Of a stretch of 64,000 nt of DNA, positions 1 to 10,445 are shown one piece after another (positions within the stretch are counted from its first letter, which is position 1; each line of letters opens with the position of its first letter). This stretch comes from Chlorops oryzae (taxonomy: Eukaryota; Arthropoda; Insecta; Diptera; Chloropidae): positions 96,704,136 to 96,768,135 of the forward strand of contig CM035806.1 in the NCBI GenBank assembly GCA_020466095.1, written 5' to 3'. The position numbers were made by a program, and so were the translations under genes. The notes beneath the pieces were generated by a model that was given only the letters and a program-made list of their open reading frames with translations, was not told the origin of the DNA and did no database searches.

Positions 1-515
1 CGCACAATTCTTACGCTCTCAACGGTACTTTACATAATGGTCCTTTTTGGTCAAGATAGGGCACACGTTTTTTAAGGTTTATTGGTTTTTCCTTCATAGG
101 CATTTCGGTTTAAAAGTGGAATAATCAAGGCATCTCGAATTATAGGGCAGAAAGGCAACAAACCAAGTAATTTTTTTGACCTAATATCGCCCTAAAAGTC
201 AAACGGACTTAATAGTCGAAATTAAGTCAAAAATTTCGTCCATATGCCTTAAAAAATTTAAAAATTTGGAATTAGAAGTTATGGCATTTAAGAGGGACTG
301 TTTTACCTTTTTTCGATCTAAAATATTCTTTAAAGTCACATTGACTTTTAAGCCCAAACATAGGTCGAATTTAGGTAATGTCGACCTTTTAAAACTTACT
401 TTGAAGTTAGGCCATTTTTAAGGCAGAAGTTTGGTCAAAAATAGATAATATATAACCAAAACAGGTCGAATGGACCTAACGCTGGTCACATTGATCTATT
501 TTGCTTGTTGGGAGC
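1..515. other. AT-rich stretch, nothing recognised
   Basis: No coding-like frame, terminal repeat or RNA-like fold was recognised here. The stretch is AT-rich and ends where a dispersed repeat begins. Confidence 0.5.
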
Positions 516-520
516 TAGAG

Positions 521-740
521 GGAGGTACCCCTAAAAATGGTCCGACCGGGTCCATTCAAAAACTTGTTCTTACCCATCTCCTTGTGAGCACGCATACCCA
601 ATTTCGTGAAGACAGCTCAACTCCTTCGATAAGAAATGATTCTATACATATTTTGTATGATATATCTCGAGTGGTTCGGGGTGTTACACACAGCCGGACA
701 AACGCAATATACACTCGACACAAAGTGTGTGCCGGGTATA
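521..740 (-). mobile_element. Helentron/mini-me-like repeat fragment, copy A
   Basis: The segment begins with the motif GGAGGTACCCCTAAAAATGG and ends in a hairpin-forming stretch at about 711-736 (ACTCGACAC then GTGTGTGCCGGGT). The same order of blocks recurs at 58690-59592 and partly at 61191-61325. The fuller copies contain the reverse complement of TCGATTTAGCCATGTCCGTC, which matches the block next to the GTCT array at 42145-42199, so I place it in the same GTCY-bearing family. No replicase is present, so it is non-autonomous or a fragment. The family name is an inference from known dipteran mini-me/DINE-type repeats. Confidence 0.5.
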
Positions 741-957
741 ACAAGGAGTGAAAGAAAAATTAAAAATTCTATCTTTCGTCGCATCAAGGATGAAATTTTT
801 TATTTTCATATTCGAATTTACCAATAATGGAATATTTTTACGAACAATGGAGTATTTTTTCCCCAACGGCACAGCCGTTACTAAAACTAACAGCTTGGGG
901 ATACCTTCGGACGGATCAAAACTAGTGTCTCGCTCTTCGCGGAACTCAATGCCTTTA

Positions 958-1713
958 GGGGAAAGTGGTCGAATTCTGACCCCTTAAGAAATTTTCCTAT
1001 AAATTCAAACCGCTGATACTCAAGATAAAAACTAAACATGCCATTAGCAAGAGAATATGATTACCTTTGTTTTTGAAATATAAAATTTTCATCAAGAGCC
1101 TACTAATACATAGATTATTTTAGAAACATTCAGTACACTAAATTTAGAAGGTTTAAAAACTAAATGTGACCCCGATCTCTTATTTTAAAACCAGATAAAT
1201 GCTGTACCCAAATCATTTCCAATTGTATTCAGGAATATCCAAAGTTTATGCTTGCGAAGAAAATATTTTAATAACGCTTAATAATACGTTTTTTGGAAAT
1301 TAGCGTTTTTTTGAAATAGTTTGAAAATCGCGAGGGTCAACTTTTTCGACACGGTTGACTTTCCACAAAAATCGATATTCTAAGAAACCTTATATTTTTT
1401 TTCTCAAGTTTTTATTTTTTCTTTAAAACCCATTTACACTGCTATCAAACACCTTCAATATTATGAGAAAAATCTTAATCAGGATAAATTACCGATTTTT
1501 TCTAAAACAAAAAAGTTGTATTTTTATATAGAAATTTTAAATTTCTAAAATTTTAATTTTACCCATGAGTTAAAATTTTGAAAAAAATTTTCTTAAAAAT
1601 CAGCAGTATAATATGTGTTTTACTGGTTGGTAAAAATTATCAGAAGCCTTTGCATTCTCATGTTACAGCTGGGGTCATCTTTAGACACGAGTCAGACTCA
1701 CTCCACTTTCCCC
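958..1713 (+). mobile_element. GGGGAAAG MITE, copy 1 (most complete)
   Basis: A 756-bp non-coding unit bounded by short terminal inverted repeats (GGGGAAAGTGG at the left, CCACTTTCCCC at the right) and flanked by TA at 956-957 and 1714-1715. Four other copies lie in the window (5321-6922, 32898-33319 inverted, 37501-37827, 56849-58045), which fixes the ends. The TA duplication is what Tc1/mariner-superfamily elements produce, so a Tc1/mariner-type MITE is the likeliest class, but the termini match no family I can name. Confidence 0.75.
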
Positions 1714-1875
1714 TACACATATTTCTTCAAGTACCTATAAAAGTTATAACCTTCAGCAAACTGCCACGATAGGGATGAGCAATTTTTTTTTGAGCTGTGA
1801 TTAAGACTTTCGGCACGAAATATGTCTTTAAAAAAATGTTCTTGTTATATAAGGGATCTGATTTAATGAGCTTAA

Positions 1876-2610
1876 GGGGGTCTTCTCATTGAAAACCCGT
1901 TTTTTGGACCCTTTTTAAAAAAATTCTTATTTGAAAACGCCAAGAATAATTGAAAACTTTTTTTATTTATTGTATTACAAAAGGTTCAAAGTAAATTAAA
2001 AAAATTTTTTGCCTCGATACGTGGGCTGTTCAAAAAGTAATGAGACTTCAAAGTTGGTGGTGAAAAAAAAGGTGCCGTCACGGCGGCCACGATTCCGGGT
2101 CTCCGTAGCGTCCGAAATGAAAAAAAAAACGGGGTTATAATCAGTATAGATGTAATTCTCGGGTGAACCTCAAGCTTAATTTTGTGATTTTTTTTGCCAA
2201 AATGGCGGCCATTCAAAAAAAAATTTCAATTTCGAGGTTTTTTTTTTGTAGTTTAGTGTAAAAAGAAAATAGTAAAAATTTTTTTAAAATTATGGTCGAG
2301 GTTCACCCGAGAATGGTGACAATTCTGCGTCGATTTCACTTTGTTTCATGAAAATCGGTTCAGTTGAACTAGAGATATCATGGCCGCCAGTTCGAAAAAC
2401 GTGGTTTCGAGATAAACGCGTTTAAAGTTTGAAGCAACGCAAAAATTACTCGTTTTAGCGCAGATCTTGCTCGACAAAGAAGGCTATATCCTCTAAACTA
2501 TTTCGAATTTCAAAAAATCCTTTAAGGGGCATATTCACAACTACCCGAGCTATAAATAAATACAAAAAAAAAAAAGTCGAAAAAAAAAGTTGCTCAATGA
2601 GAAGACCGCC
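1876..2610 (+). mobile_element. TTAA MITE family 1, copy 1
   Basis: A 735-bp unit flanked by TTAA on both sides (1872-1875, 2611-2614) with inverted ends GGGGGTCTTCTCATTGA and TCAATGAGAAGACCGCC. Near-identical copies occur at 31820-32550 and inverted at 33324-34065. TTAA duplication is the hallmark of piggyBac and Kolobok transposons; the ends do not start with CCC as typical piggyBac ends do. Short open frames inside (for example 1986-2216 on the minus strand) recur in the other copies only because the copies are alike. The left part contains GGCTGTTCAAAAAGTAATGA, which looks like mariner-type terminus sequence and may be a relic inside the MITE. Confidence 0.8.
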
Positions 2611-2738
2611 TTAAGTTTTATAGACGTTCATGAATTTACCATTAGTAGTGCGAATTGAAGGAAAGATCCTAAGGCTGCTAAATATCTTTGGTCCACTTCA
2701 GCAATCCTGGAAGAAAATTTAAAATTAAAAGTGGCACC

Positions 2739-3011
2739 TCAGAAATCTTCAAAATTGCTCGTAAAGAAACGGTCATTCACCAGCCAGGCTGTCCGCCTGG
2801 GGAGAATCATTCCAATGTCATCTACTATCTCTATATGGGGCTGCAATTCGGAGCTGCTTATTAATTTGATTAAATCTTCAATTGAATTAGATTTTACGAG
2901 ATTACTGAAGTGTGGCTCTGGAGAAACAACTGCATTTTTTTTATTTTCTATTGAAACCTCAAACCAAACACTATTTAGCACCCTTTGACTGGAAGCAATA
3001 GTTTTTCTCAT
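2739..3011 (-). CDS. unrecognised 90-residue coding-like frame
   Basis: A minus-strand frame of 90 residues with a balanced composition (for example SSSELQPHIEIVDDIGMILP) unlike the Lys/Phe/Asn-rich by-product frames around it. It starts at an ATG and ends at TGA. I recognise no domain. There is no clear splice acceptor upstream, since the sequence before the ATG is purine-rich on that strand, and the region further upstream is poly-A. It could be a small gene, a leftover exon, or part of a degraded element. The overlapping plus-strand frame at 2731-2988 looks like its shadow. Confidence 0.3.
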   Translation of the reverse strand: MRKTIASSQRVLNSVWFEVSIENKKNAVVSPEPHFSNLVKSNSIEDLIKLISSSELQPHIEIVDDIGMILPRRTAWLVNDRFFTSNFEDF

Positions 3012-4100
3012 ATCTAGTTTTTTTTTTTTGTTTTTTTTTTTTTATGGTACACAGAGGAGCTAGTACTCCCTGGATTATGTATCAACCCAACCCTTTACCA
3101 AAATATTGCCCGCAACACCCACAACACAATCCCAAAAAATACACGCACACATGTATATTCATCAAATGCTATATGTGTGTGTGTGTATACACCCCCATTG
3201 TATATATCGTGGCCAATGCGTCCTCAAGATTTCCCGAAACAAAAAAAAAAAAAAACAACAAATATATACCTATACTTTTTGAAAGAAAAAGAAAAGCGGA
3301 GGAACGCGCACTCGCGCTATTTTTCTCGCAAGAAAAGCAAGAAGAAGAAAAATAGGAAAAACCAAGTAGCAACAAAGAAAGCCCCATGACAGCGGTAGAG
3401 AAGAGTACATATACTATACTAGGCAGCCAATGCAACCACAGCTCAAAAACGGAACCCTCTCTCGCCTCGCTCTCGACCTACTACCATGCCTCAAGCGCCC
3501 GGGCGCCAACTGTGGGAGATTCTCATAAAAAAGTAAAAATGAGAGAGACGAATGCAAAAAAGAGCAAAAAGTTCGTTGCGTCGTCGTCGTAGTCGTAGTC
3601 GTAGTCGTCGTCGTCGTCGTCGTCGGCATCTTCGTACCGCAATGAAAGCGAAAAAATTTCTGTGCTTTTCTCGTCTTTTTAACTTATCAAAGAGAAAGCG
3701 GACAAGATTCGTTATCCTTGTTCCACGCAAAGCTCGCGTATTTTCCTCTTTCGGTTTCTTTCGCAATGCCTTTAGCATTCCCGTTCCCGTCCTATCCCGT
3801 CCCATCCCATTTCCCCATCCACACACTCCCCAAATGCTTTGAGTTCGTGTGGCGGGTTGCACGACTGAGGGGGTTGCCATTTCTAATGCGTCGAGTGCAG
3901 AAATTTTTATTTGTATTCAGTGTGCGTTGATTAAGGCAGAAAAATTTCATAGGTATCTCTCTAAATGGGTAAGAGGAAAATCCGAAAGGGTAGTGTACTT
4001 ATGTATCAATGTGCAGGGCCAGACTCCACGTCTCCACGTGTGTTCAACTATTTTTCTTTCAGTATGCTTTTAAAGTTTTCATTTGTAAATTGAGAAAAAA
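3012..4100. repeat. low-complexity region with (CGT)n tract
   Basis: Poly-T near 3020-3040, poly-A near 3240-3256, a TG tract near 3175-3185 and a CGT/AGT trinucleotide array at about 3574-3626. The array reads as poly-Arg/Ser on one strand and poly-Thr or Arg on the other, so the open frames here are by-products. No gene is supported. Confidence 0.6.
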
Positions 4101-4351
4101 AGGACTCATTGAAAAATTTAACGCCTAAAATGCAAAATTTTTAGTCGTTCTCAATCCCTCAATTCAGAAATCCATCTGGAACATTTAAAAGTCGTGATAG
4201 CAACATCACTTTTCTGGGCCTAAGAGAATTCGGAACCCTTGTCGCTGACAAAAATCTTATCCATAGCAATTTGACCCCCTAAACCCATTTCGACAAAATA
4301 GTTCTTGAGTATCCTTGCAATTTAAAAAAAAAAAAACCATTTCTCAGACAA

Positions 4352-4463
4352 TAGCGGTATTCACTAGCCAATGCATTTGTCTGTCCATTTGAGCATAAGC
4401 TCATAAATTTGTTTGTCATTGCTCAATTGCACAACCAAATTCACTGGATAGTGGACACCGCTA
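4352..4463. mobile_element. 112-bp MITE with ~28-bp inverted ends
   Basis: Left end TAGCGGTATTCACTAGCCA and right end, read in reverse complement, TAGCGGTGTCCACTATCCA, imperfect over about 28 bp. If the ends are taken from GCGG, the flanks are TA on both sides. The same left-end sequence (TAGCGGTATTCACTATCCAG) appears inside each arm of the long-TIR element at 43362-46474, so this sequence has a wider history. Confidence 0.6.
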
Positions 4464-4496
4464 ATAATTATGAGAATGTTGATTAAGAGGACCTTC

Positions 4497-5208
4497 TGGT
4501 CTAAAGCACGAACATTTAGGGTATTTTCATGATTTTTTTTTTGGTATTAAGCCAACTAAAAAACGATTTTCTAAGTATGCAGGCTTATTATATTCTTTAT
4601 TGACAAAAAATAAAAAATGTTGTTGTAATTTTTTTTTGGTAATTTAAAAATGGCGTTGAAGTGGACCCTCTTTGAAAAAGTACCTCCGCGGTGTGAAAGA
4701 TTTTGGCAATTCTGGTAATCGGAAAAAAAAACAAAAATATGTTATTAATCAGAATGAATGCGGCTATGGCAGGAACTAGAATAAAAAAAAAATTTTTTTT
4801 TAATGACAAAATGGCGCAATTTTTTAATTCAACCATCAAAAACTCCCCTTTTTTTGACCAATTTTTTGATGAAAAAATATGAAGTTCTTGAAATAAAAAT
4901 TCGATTCTAGTTCGGGCCATAGCCATTGATGTTATGAATAATATATAAAAATTCCAGACAAATCGGTTCGATGGTTTTTTTTGTTTTCATTCACACCAGG
5001 TCAAAAAAAGTAGTTTTGAGATAAACGCGTCAAAGTTGCTTTGATCAAGCGCGCTGCCTGCTGTCTCCACCTTCTAAAAAGGCTGTAGCAAAGAAAATAT
5101 TTTCAATATCTTCACGAAACTTTGCCAGCATATTCTTAAAAGTCTATTCTTCCGAAATATATAAAAAAAAAAATCAATTTTCAAAAAATTCTAGACCAGA
5201 AGGTCCCC
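4497..5208 (+). mobile_element. TTAA MITE family 2, copy A
   Basis: A 712-bp unit flanked by TTAA (4493-4496, 5209-5212) with inverted ends GAGGACCTTCTGGTCTA and CTAGACCAGAAGGTCCCC. A second complete copy lies inverted at 25243-25970 and a fragment at 34434-34614. The interior holds GAGATAAACGCGT followed by AAAGTT, which also occurs in family 1, suggesting the two TTAA families share an ancestor. The frame at 4597-4926 on the minus strand is not conserved as a protein and is treated as non-coding. Confidence 0.8.
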
Positions 5209-6070
5209 TTAAAACGCTCATAAATAGAAAATTGCTCCCAAAAAAATTAAGAAATTTCTTTTCAGGCAATTTTTCCAAAACCAATACAAGCAATATGCAC
5301 GAAAATAGAGTTTAATGTTATGGGAAAGTGGTCGAATTCAGACCCCTTAAGAAATTTTGCTATAAATTCAAATCGCTGATACTCAAGATAAAAACTTAAC
5401 ATGACATTAGCAAGAGAATATGATTACCTTTGTTTTTGAAATATAAAATTTTCATCAAGAGCCCACTGAATATAGATTATTTTAGAAACATTCACGCCCA
5501 ATTTTTTGACAAAGACTTAAATTTAAAACTCAACTTTAAGCGATTTAACTCGAAAATCTAGTGTGTTTGTTGTATTTTACGCCGAGATTTAACTAAATCG
5601 AGGCTAAGCCTCTGTCAACAAATTGGGCATCAGTATACTCAATTTTGAAGGTTTGAAAATTGGTGTTCTAAATATGACCCCCATCTCTTGTTTTAAAACC
5701 AGAGAAATGCTGTACCCAAATCGTTTCCAATTGTATTCAGGAATATCCGAAGTTTATTCTTGCGAAGAAAATATTTTAATAACGCTTAAGAATTCGGTTT
5801 TGAGAAATTGGCGTTTTTTTGAATTAGTTTGAAAATCGGGAGGGTCAAATTTTTCGACACGGTTGACTTTCTACACCGAGAGAAATAAAAATAGTTAAAT
5901 CAACTACTTAGAACAGTTAAAGTAAGAGTGGTCAAATAAACTGTATTCCGCGTTAAATGCACTGAAAAAGGCAGTCAAATGAACAGTTGAAAAACAGTTA
6001 CTTTTTATGTTCAAATTCGCTTTAGTTCACTTAGACGTATAAGTTCGCATTCTGATCAACCGTCTCCGAA

Positions 6071-6140
6071 GGCTTCGATAGCTCAGTTGTTTAAGCTGTG
6101 ACTCGACAGTCGTGAGCTTCGGGGTTCTATCCCTGCTGGC
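6071..6140 (+). ncRNA. tRNA-like module 1 in MITE core
   Basis: An A-box TAGCTCAGTTG fits TRGYNNANNNG exactly, and a B-box-like GGTTCTATCCC lies about 40 bp further with one mismatch to GGTTCRANYCC. A better preserved counterpart is at 19256-19330 on the minus strand, where the B-box reads GGTTCAATCCC. A tRNA-derived Pol III promoter is the natural reading. It is not called a functional tRNA, since the acceptor stem is not convincing and it sits inside a repeat. Confidence 0.5.
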
Positions 6141-6379
6141 GGCGGGAATTTTTCTGGATTTTTTTTTTTAATTACAGTTTTTTTTTGTTGTTCAGAGTGT
6201 AGTTGTTTTTGAAGACAAACATTTTCTCCTACATTTTTAAGGTTTTATTTTATTTTATTTTTTTTAATGGTTCATTTTCAAGCAAAAATTTTTGGAAGTG
6301 AAACAATTCCTTAAGCACGTTCCCCAAAACTTGAGCAACCATAAACTCAAGTGAGCATTTGGACCAAGAAATTAAATTC

Positions 6380-6455
6380 GTTCGTTTAGCGTAATGGTTA
6401 AGACGTTCGCCCAGCGAAGTGGGAGGTCAGCGGTTCAAGGCTCGGCCGAGGCGAG
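6380..6455 (+). ncRNA. tRNA-like module 2 in MITE core
   Basis: TAGCGTAATGG fits the A-box consensus, followed by GGTTCAAGGCT as a weaker B-box. Related remnants are at 18985-19020 (cut after the D-arm region) and 59238-59290 (anticodon-arm part deleted), both on the minus strand. Same direction as module 1, roughly 240 bp downstream of it. Confidence 0.4.
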
Positions 6456-6924
6456 AAAATTTAAAGAGATGAAAGAGAAAAAGATTTAAATATAAACAAA
6501 TAAATAAAGAAAAAATAAAATAATTTAATAAAAAAAAAAATATTAATAAAAGAAGATAAAAAAAATCAAAGCGAAAAATAAATTTTTTTTCCCAGTCGCT
6601 GGTGACAGTTGCTTTAACCGCGAGACAGTTATATCAACCATCAGATAGTTATATCCTTATTGACTGTGTTTGTACTGTTGAATTGACCGCTACTACACAT
6701 AAGCTAACAATTAACGGAGAACTCGTTTATTTTAACCTGCTTTTTCCAGTTAATATAACTACCTTTTTCTCTCGGTGTATAAAAATCGGTTTTCTAAGAA
6801 ACCTTATATTTTTTCTCAAGTTTATATTTTTTTTTTACTTTAAAATTGTCAGAAGCCTTTGCATTCTCATGATATAGCTAGGATCATCTTTAGACACGAG
6901 TCAGATTTAACCCACTTTCCCCTA

Positions 6925-9306
6925 AGTTGCTAACTTTCGTTACGCTCAGCCAGTAAGTGCCACGTCCTTAAAAATGACAATATTAAAAAAAAAAATGTTG
7001 CATATTTCTCGGGTATACCTGTGATTGATACGCGTCAGTATGATTTTTCCGCATAGATGCAATATGTACCAAACAATCAACAATTTTGAAAAATTGCCTT
7101 AACCAATAGAATAATCTAACTAATAGTGTAAAGTTTTCAGGATAGATCGAAAGGCTAGTTTTTACCAAGCATTGTCTCCCAGTCTTGATATGTATTGGGT
7201 CAAGCCGATTGCGGCCTCCTGAAAGGAATTGGAAACCTTCATTGTTATTTCAATAGGAGACCATTTCTTAAAGTTTTTATTTAGAAAAGTCCTTGAAATA
7301 TCCTTAAAATTCCTCTTACTAAAGCCTTTTTGCAAAGCCGAATATAACTGAATGAAACTTAAAATATATTTTTTTAAATTTTGAAACTGAGAAAATTTTT
7401 TGAACACAACTAAAATTAAATTTTTATCATTTTTTTTAGTGTATCCCCAGTTTTTCACCACTTTTTACTTTTTTGAAAAAATACCCCTAGTGTTTTCTTT
7501 CTATCTTATTAAGTTTTTAATGAAAGCAAACACTTTGGGGTATTTAAAAATTAAAAATTATAGAGTAGCGCGAAATTTGGAAAGAAAAAAGGTTAAACAT
7601 TTCCTTTTAGTTTTGTGAAAAAATTTTTTCACTGTAAAATTTAAAAAAAATTTTTCAGATTCCCGGCTTTGAGTTCATCTTTTTTATCACAATTGGTTAT
7701 TGATATATTTAGTTAAAAAAAAAAGGCTGAGTAGAAAAACAATTTTCAAGGACTTTTCTAAAAATAAAAACTAAAAAATTGGTCTCCCACAGTGGTTTTA
7801 GATGAAACCTATTGCAAAATCAACAAAAGCTAAAATTCCTTTCATGGGGCCGTTACCCAGCCAGACCCTTCGATTTGGAAGACTGTATTCTTCAAAATTT
7901 CGATTCAACACATTTTATGCAATTCATATGTACATACATACATACATCCATACATCCATACATCCATACATCCATACATCCATACATCCATACATCCATA
8001 CATACATACATACATACATATGTATGTACCCCAAAGTGGATGTACTTATGTATGTATAAAAATCTTTTCATGCGCCATACCATATCAAACGATCCATCGC
8101 CCCCAGAGAAGACATTATTCAACATAATATAATTAAAAATTTAAAAGAAAAAGAATGTCAAAAGAGACGCATGCAAAGCCTTCCCGTTCTATCTTATTTC
8201 CGCTCAAAAAAGGATAGCTGCTGGCCAAATTTTTCTTCCATTACTTTTTGCTTTTGCTTTTGTGTTTTATGGTGTTGTTGTTTTTGTTGTTGTTGTATGC
8301 GCGCAAATCCTTAGCCAACCGGGCCGCTCAACCATCCATTCGAGGTGGTGTGCCAAGGCGGCATAACATTATCCTTTTTCTTGTCCGCAATCCTTAATTT
8401 TTCAAACTTTTCCTTCGGCGCTGCCTGCTGTGCATTGCTTTACTTGGTCTACCTTTTTTTTTTTTTTTATAACAAACTGAAGTGGGTTGTGATTCGACTC
8501 GTGCTCGTGCTCGCACTCAAGAGTTCCTTCGCACAAAAATTATGTATGTATTCCACAACAGGATACTTTTAGATGGCTGGCTAAAGTGCTTCATACAACA
8601 GATTCCATATATATTTACAAGTGTATTTATAAAGAAATGATGGCGCTTTCTTTCGCACACATATACATACATGAGTCTGAAGCTATATACTCGTTTTAAA
8701 TACATGTTATTATTCAGATATATTTACAAAACTCGCAATACGAATGTCTAAGGCAAGAGCACTTTTTTAACGATAAATTTTTCGTGTTTGCTGCTTTTTG
8801 CCCCTTAGGATTCACGTTTCGAAATCTGCTTATGGCTCACCAACTTCACTTCATCTCCCTCTATGGTGTCCGTGAAGTTCGTGAATGCTTCTTCTTAGAA
8901 AATAAGTTTAATTTGGATATTTGGTTTTTTTCTTCTTTTTGTTTTTTATATTTTGGACGAGAAGCACGGTAAGAACGCTGGAACACATTCAGTTTTACTT
9001 AATAAAAGAGTTTAATTAAAAATTTTTATTAATCTCTTAACAAATTGATCAAATTAACATAAGTAATCTATCATGGCTCGCCACGCCCCAATTGAAATTG
9101 TAGGTATCTTCATACTTAAGGAAAATAAGTAACAAAAACAAAAAAAATGCGTCGTGGGCCCGAAGTTTTCCGCTATTCCGCAGTTCAAACTAATTTCCTT
9201 GCTCTCAGAGAACTGCCGCATAAAATACGAGCTCCAAAAGGTTCTGGTACCGGCTAGGGGACTCTGAGGCCCAAAGTCTTCAATCTAGTTTAAAATTTTT
9301 GATGGT
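6925..9306. other. no gene recognised; contains a CATA/CATC microsatellite
   Basis: Mostly AT-rich sequence with scattered short frames. The only clear structure is the CATA/CATC array at about 7928-8022. A stretch of more balanced composition (8160-8560) shows no recognisable protein or RNA. Confidence 0.5.
7928..8022. repeat. CATA/CATC microsatellite
   Basis: CATA tetramers switch to an 8-bp CATACATC period and back to CATA. Both strands stay open in several frames (Tyr/Ile/His or Met/Tyr/Val/Cys repeats), so these frames are by-products. Confidence 0.9.
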
Positions 9307-9309
9307 TTA

Positions 9310-9767
9310 TAGGGTATTTACATATACGTTTTAGCGCTACTCGTTTAAGCTAAAACGACTAAGTCAAAACGGGGTGTTTACATATGCACATGTCGTTTTG
9401 TCATTTTGTAGTTATCTTTTGTTTGCTCAACACGTGAAATATGAGTGAATATTGTTATTTAGATAAGAAGCAATTATTGAAATTGTGTTCGTTTTCTACA
9501 TTGGTTGTGGAAACAACCTCACAATTTTTAAATTAGAAATTTCAATGACCATATGTTTTGCATTTTTATAGTGATGACACTCAGATTTCGATATTTTTTA
9601 GCAGTTATAAGCAGTATTTATCTTGTTTAGCTACTTGTTTTAAATTAAAACAGGAAAGTTTCTCGTTTTAGTTTTGTATGATAAAACGGGAAAAATCTAA
9701 GGTGTTTTAGTGCTAAAACGGGCAAAGTTGCTAAAACGTGAATAAAATGGCATATGTAAACGGCCTT
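9310..9767 (+). mobile_element. TWA-site MITE, copy 1 (PIF/Harbinger-like)
   Basis: A 458-bp unit with inverted ends (TAGGGTATTTACATATACG; right end in reverse complement AAGGCCGTTTACATATGCC) flanked by TTA at 9307-9309 and 9768-9770. Copies at 39852-40315 (inverted) and 50974-51430 carry the matching 3-bp duplications TAA and TTA. A TWA duplication is characteristic of PIF/Harbinger transposons. No coding capacity. Confidence 0.8.
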
Positions 9768-9898
9768 TTAAACTTTGAAATGATTAGTCTTCAGGAGAGT
9801 TTAAAAATGATTGAAAAATTCAAATTTTGCGAATTTAATTGATTGAGTTAAACTGGAGACCAAAAGAATATATTCGAAAATTTAAACTTTCGTTGCTA

Positions 9899-10445
9899 TA
9901 TAGAAAGAGACGGAAAGAGAGGGAAATAGAGGGAAATAGAGAGAAAGAGAGGAAGAGAGTGAATGAAAGGAAAAGGGAGGGAAAGAGAGTGAATGAAAGG
10001 AAAAGAGTGGGAAAGAGAGGGAAAGATAGGGAAAGAGAAGGAAAGAGAGGGAAAGATAGGGAAAGAGAAGGAAAGAGAGGGAAAGAGAGGGAAAGAGATG
10101 GAAAGAGAGGGAAAGGGAGGGAAAGAGAGGGAAAGAGAGGGAAAGAGAGGGAAAGAGAGGGGAAGATAGGGAAAGAGAAGGAAAGAGAGGGAAAGAGAGG
10201 GAAAGAGATGGAAAGAGTGGGAAAGAGAGGAAACGAGGGGGAAAGAGAGGGAAAGAGAGGGAAAGAGTGGGAAAGAGAGGGAAAGAGAGGAAATGAGAGG
10301 GAAAGAGAGGGAAAGAGAGGGAAATAGAGGGAAAATGATAGAAAGAGAGATAAAGAGAGGGAAAGAGATGGAAAGTGTGTGAAAGAGAGGGAAAGAGAAG
10401 GAAAGTGTGAGAAAGTGTGGGTAAGTGTGGTAAAGAGAGGGAAAG
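9899..10445 (+). repeat. GA-rich minisatellite, ~10-bp unit
   Basis: About 550 bp built from GGGAAAGAGA-type decamers with single-base variants. Because the unit lacks stops, a 162-residue plus-strand frame (GKRGKERERE repeats) and a 206-residue minus-strand frame (FPLFPSLSLS repeats) are both open. Openness on both strands argues that neither is a gene. Confidence 0.9.

Larger units (their letters stand above)
5874..6777 (+). mobile_element. CACCGAG element carrying two tRNA-like modules
   Basis: A 904-bp non-coding element with inverted ends CACCGAGAGAAA (imperfect match continuing through about 30 bp) and TA on each side (5872-5873, 6778-6779). The subterminal parts are rich in AACAGTT/AGTTAA motifs. 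The interior from about 6048 to 6603 is a core shared with two elements that have completely different ends (18669-19518 and 58898-59523, core inverted there). The core contains two tRNA-like modules in the same direction, at 6071-6140 and 6380-6455. No transposase is encoded. TA duplication suggests a Tc1/mariner-type transposase in trans. Confidence 0.75.
5321..6922 (+). mobile_element. GGGGAAAG MITE, copy 2, interrupted
   Basis: Second copy of the unit at 958-1713, flanked by TA at 5319-5320 and 6923-6924. The left end starts TGGGAAAGTGG, the right end is CCACTTTCCCC. It is split by a 904-bp element at 5874-6777; removing the insert and one TA restores the order seen at 1370-1390 of copy 1 (CTTTC then AAAAATCG). 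The remaining MITE is about 696 bp. Confidence 0.75.

Noticed and set aside
1986..2216. 76-residue frame shared with 31910-32158
   Set aside because: Shared because both lie in copies of the same TTAA MITE; no transposase motif and no preserved start or end.
3491..3880. 129-residue Arg-rich frame and its plus-strand partner
   Set aside because: Driven by the CGT trinucleotide array; open in several frames at once.
6071..6140. functional tRNA gene
   Set aside because: A- and B-boxes are present, but the B-box is imperfect, the acceptor stem is not convincing, and the sequence is repeated within mobile elements.
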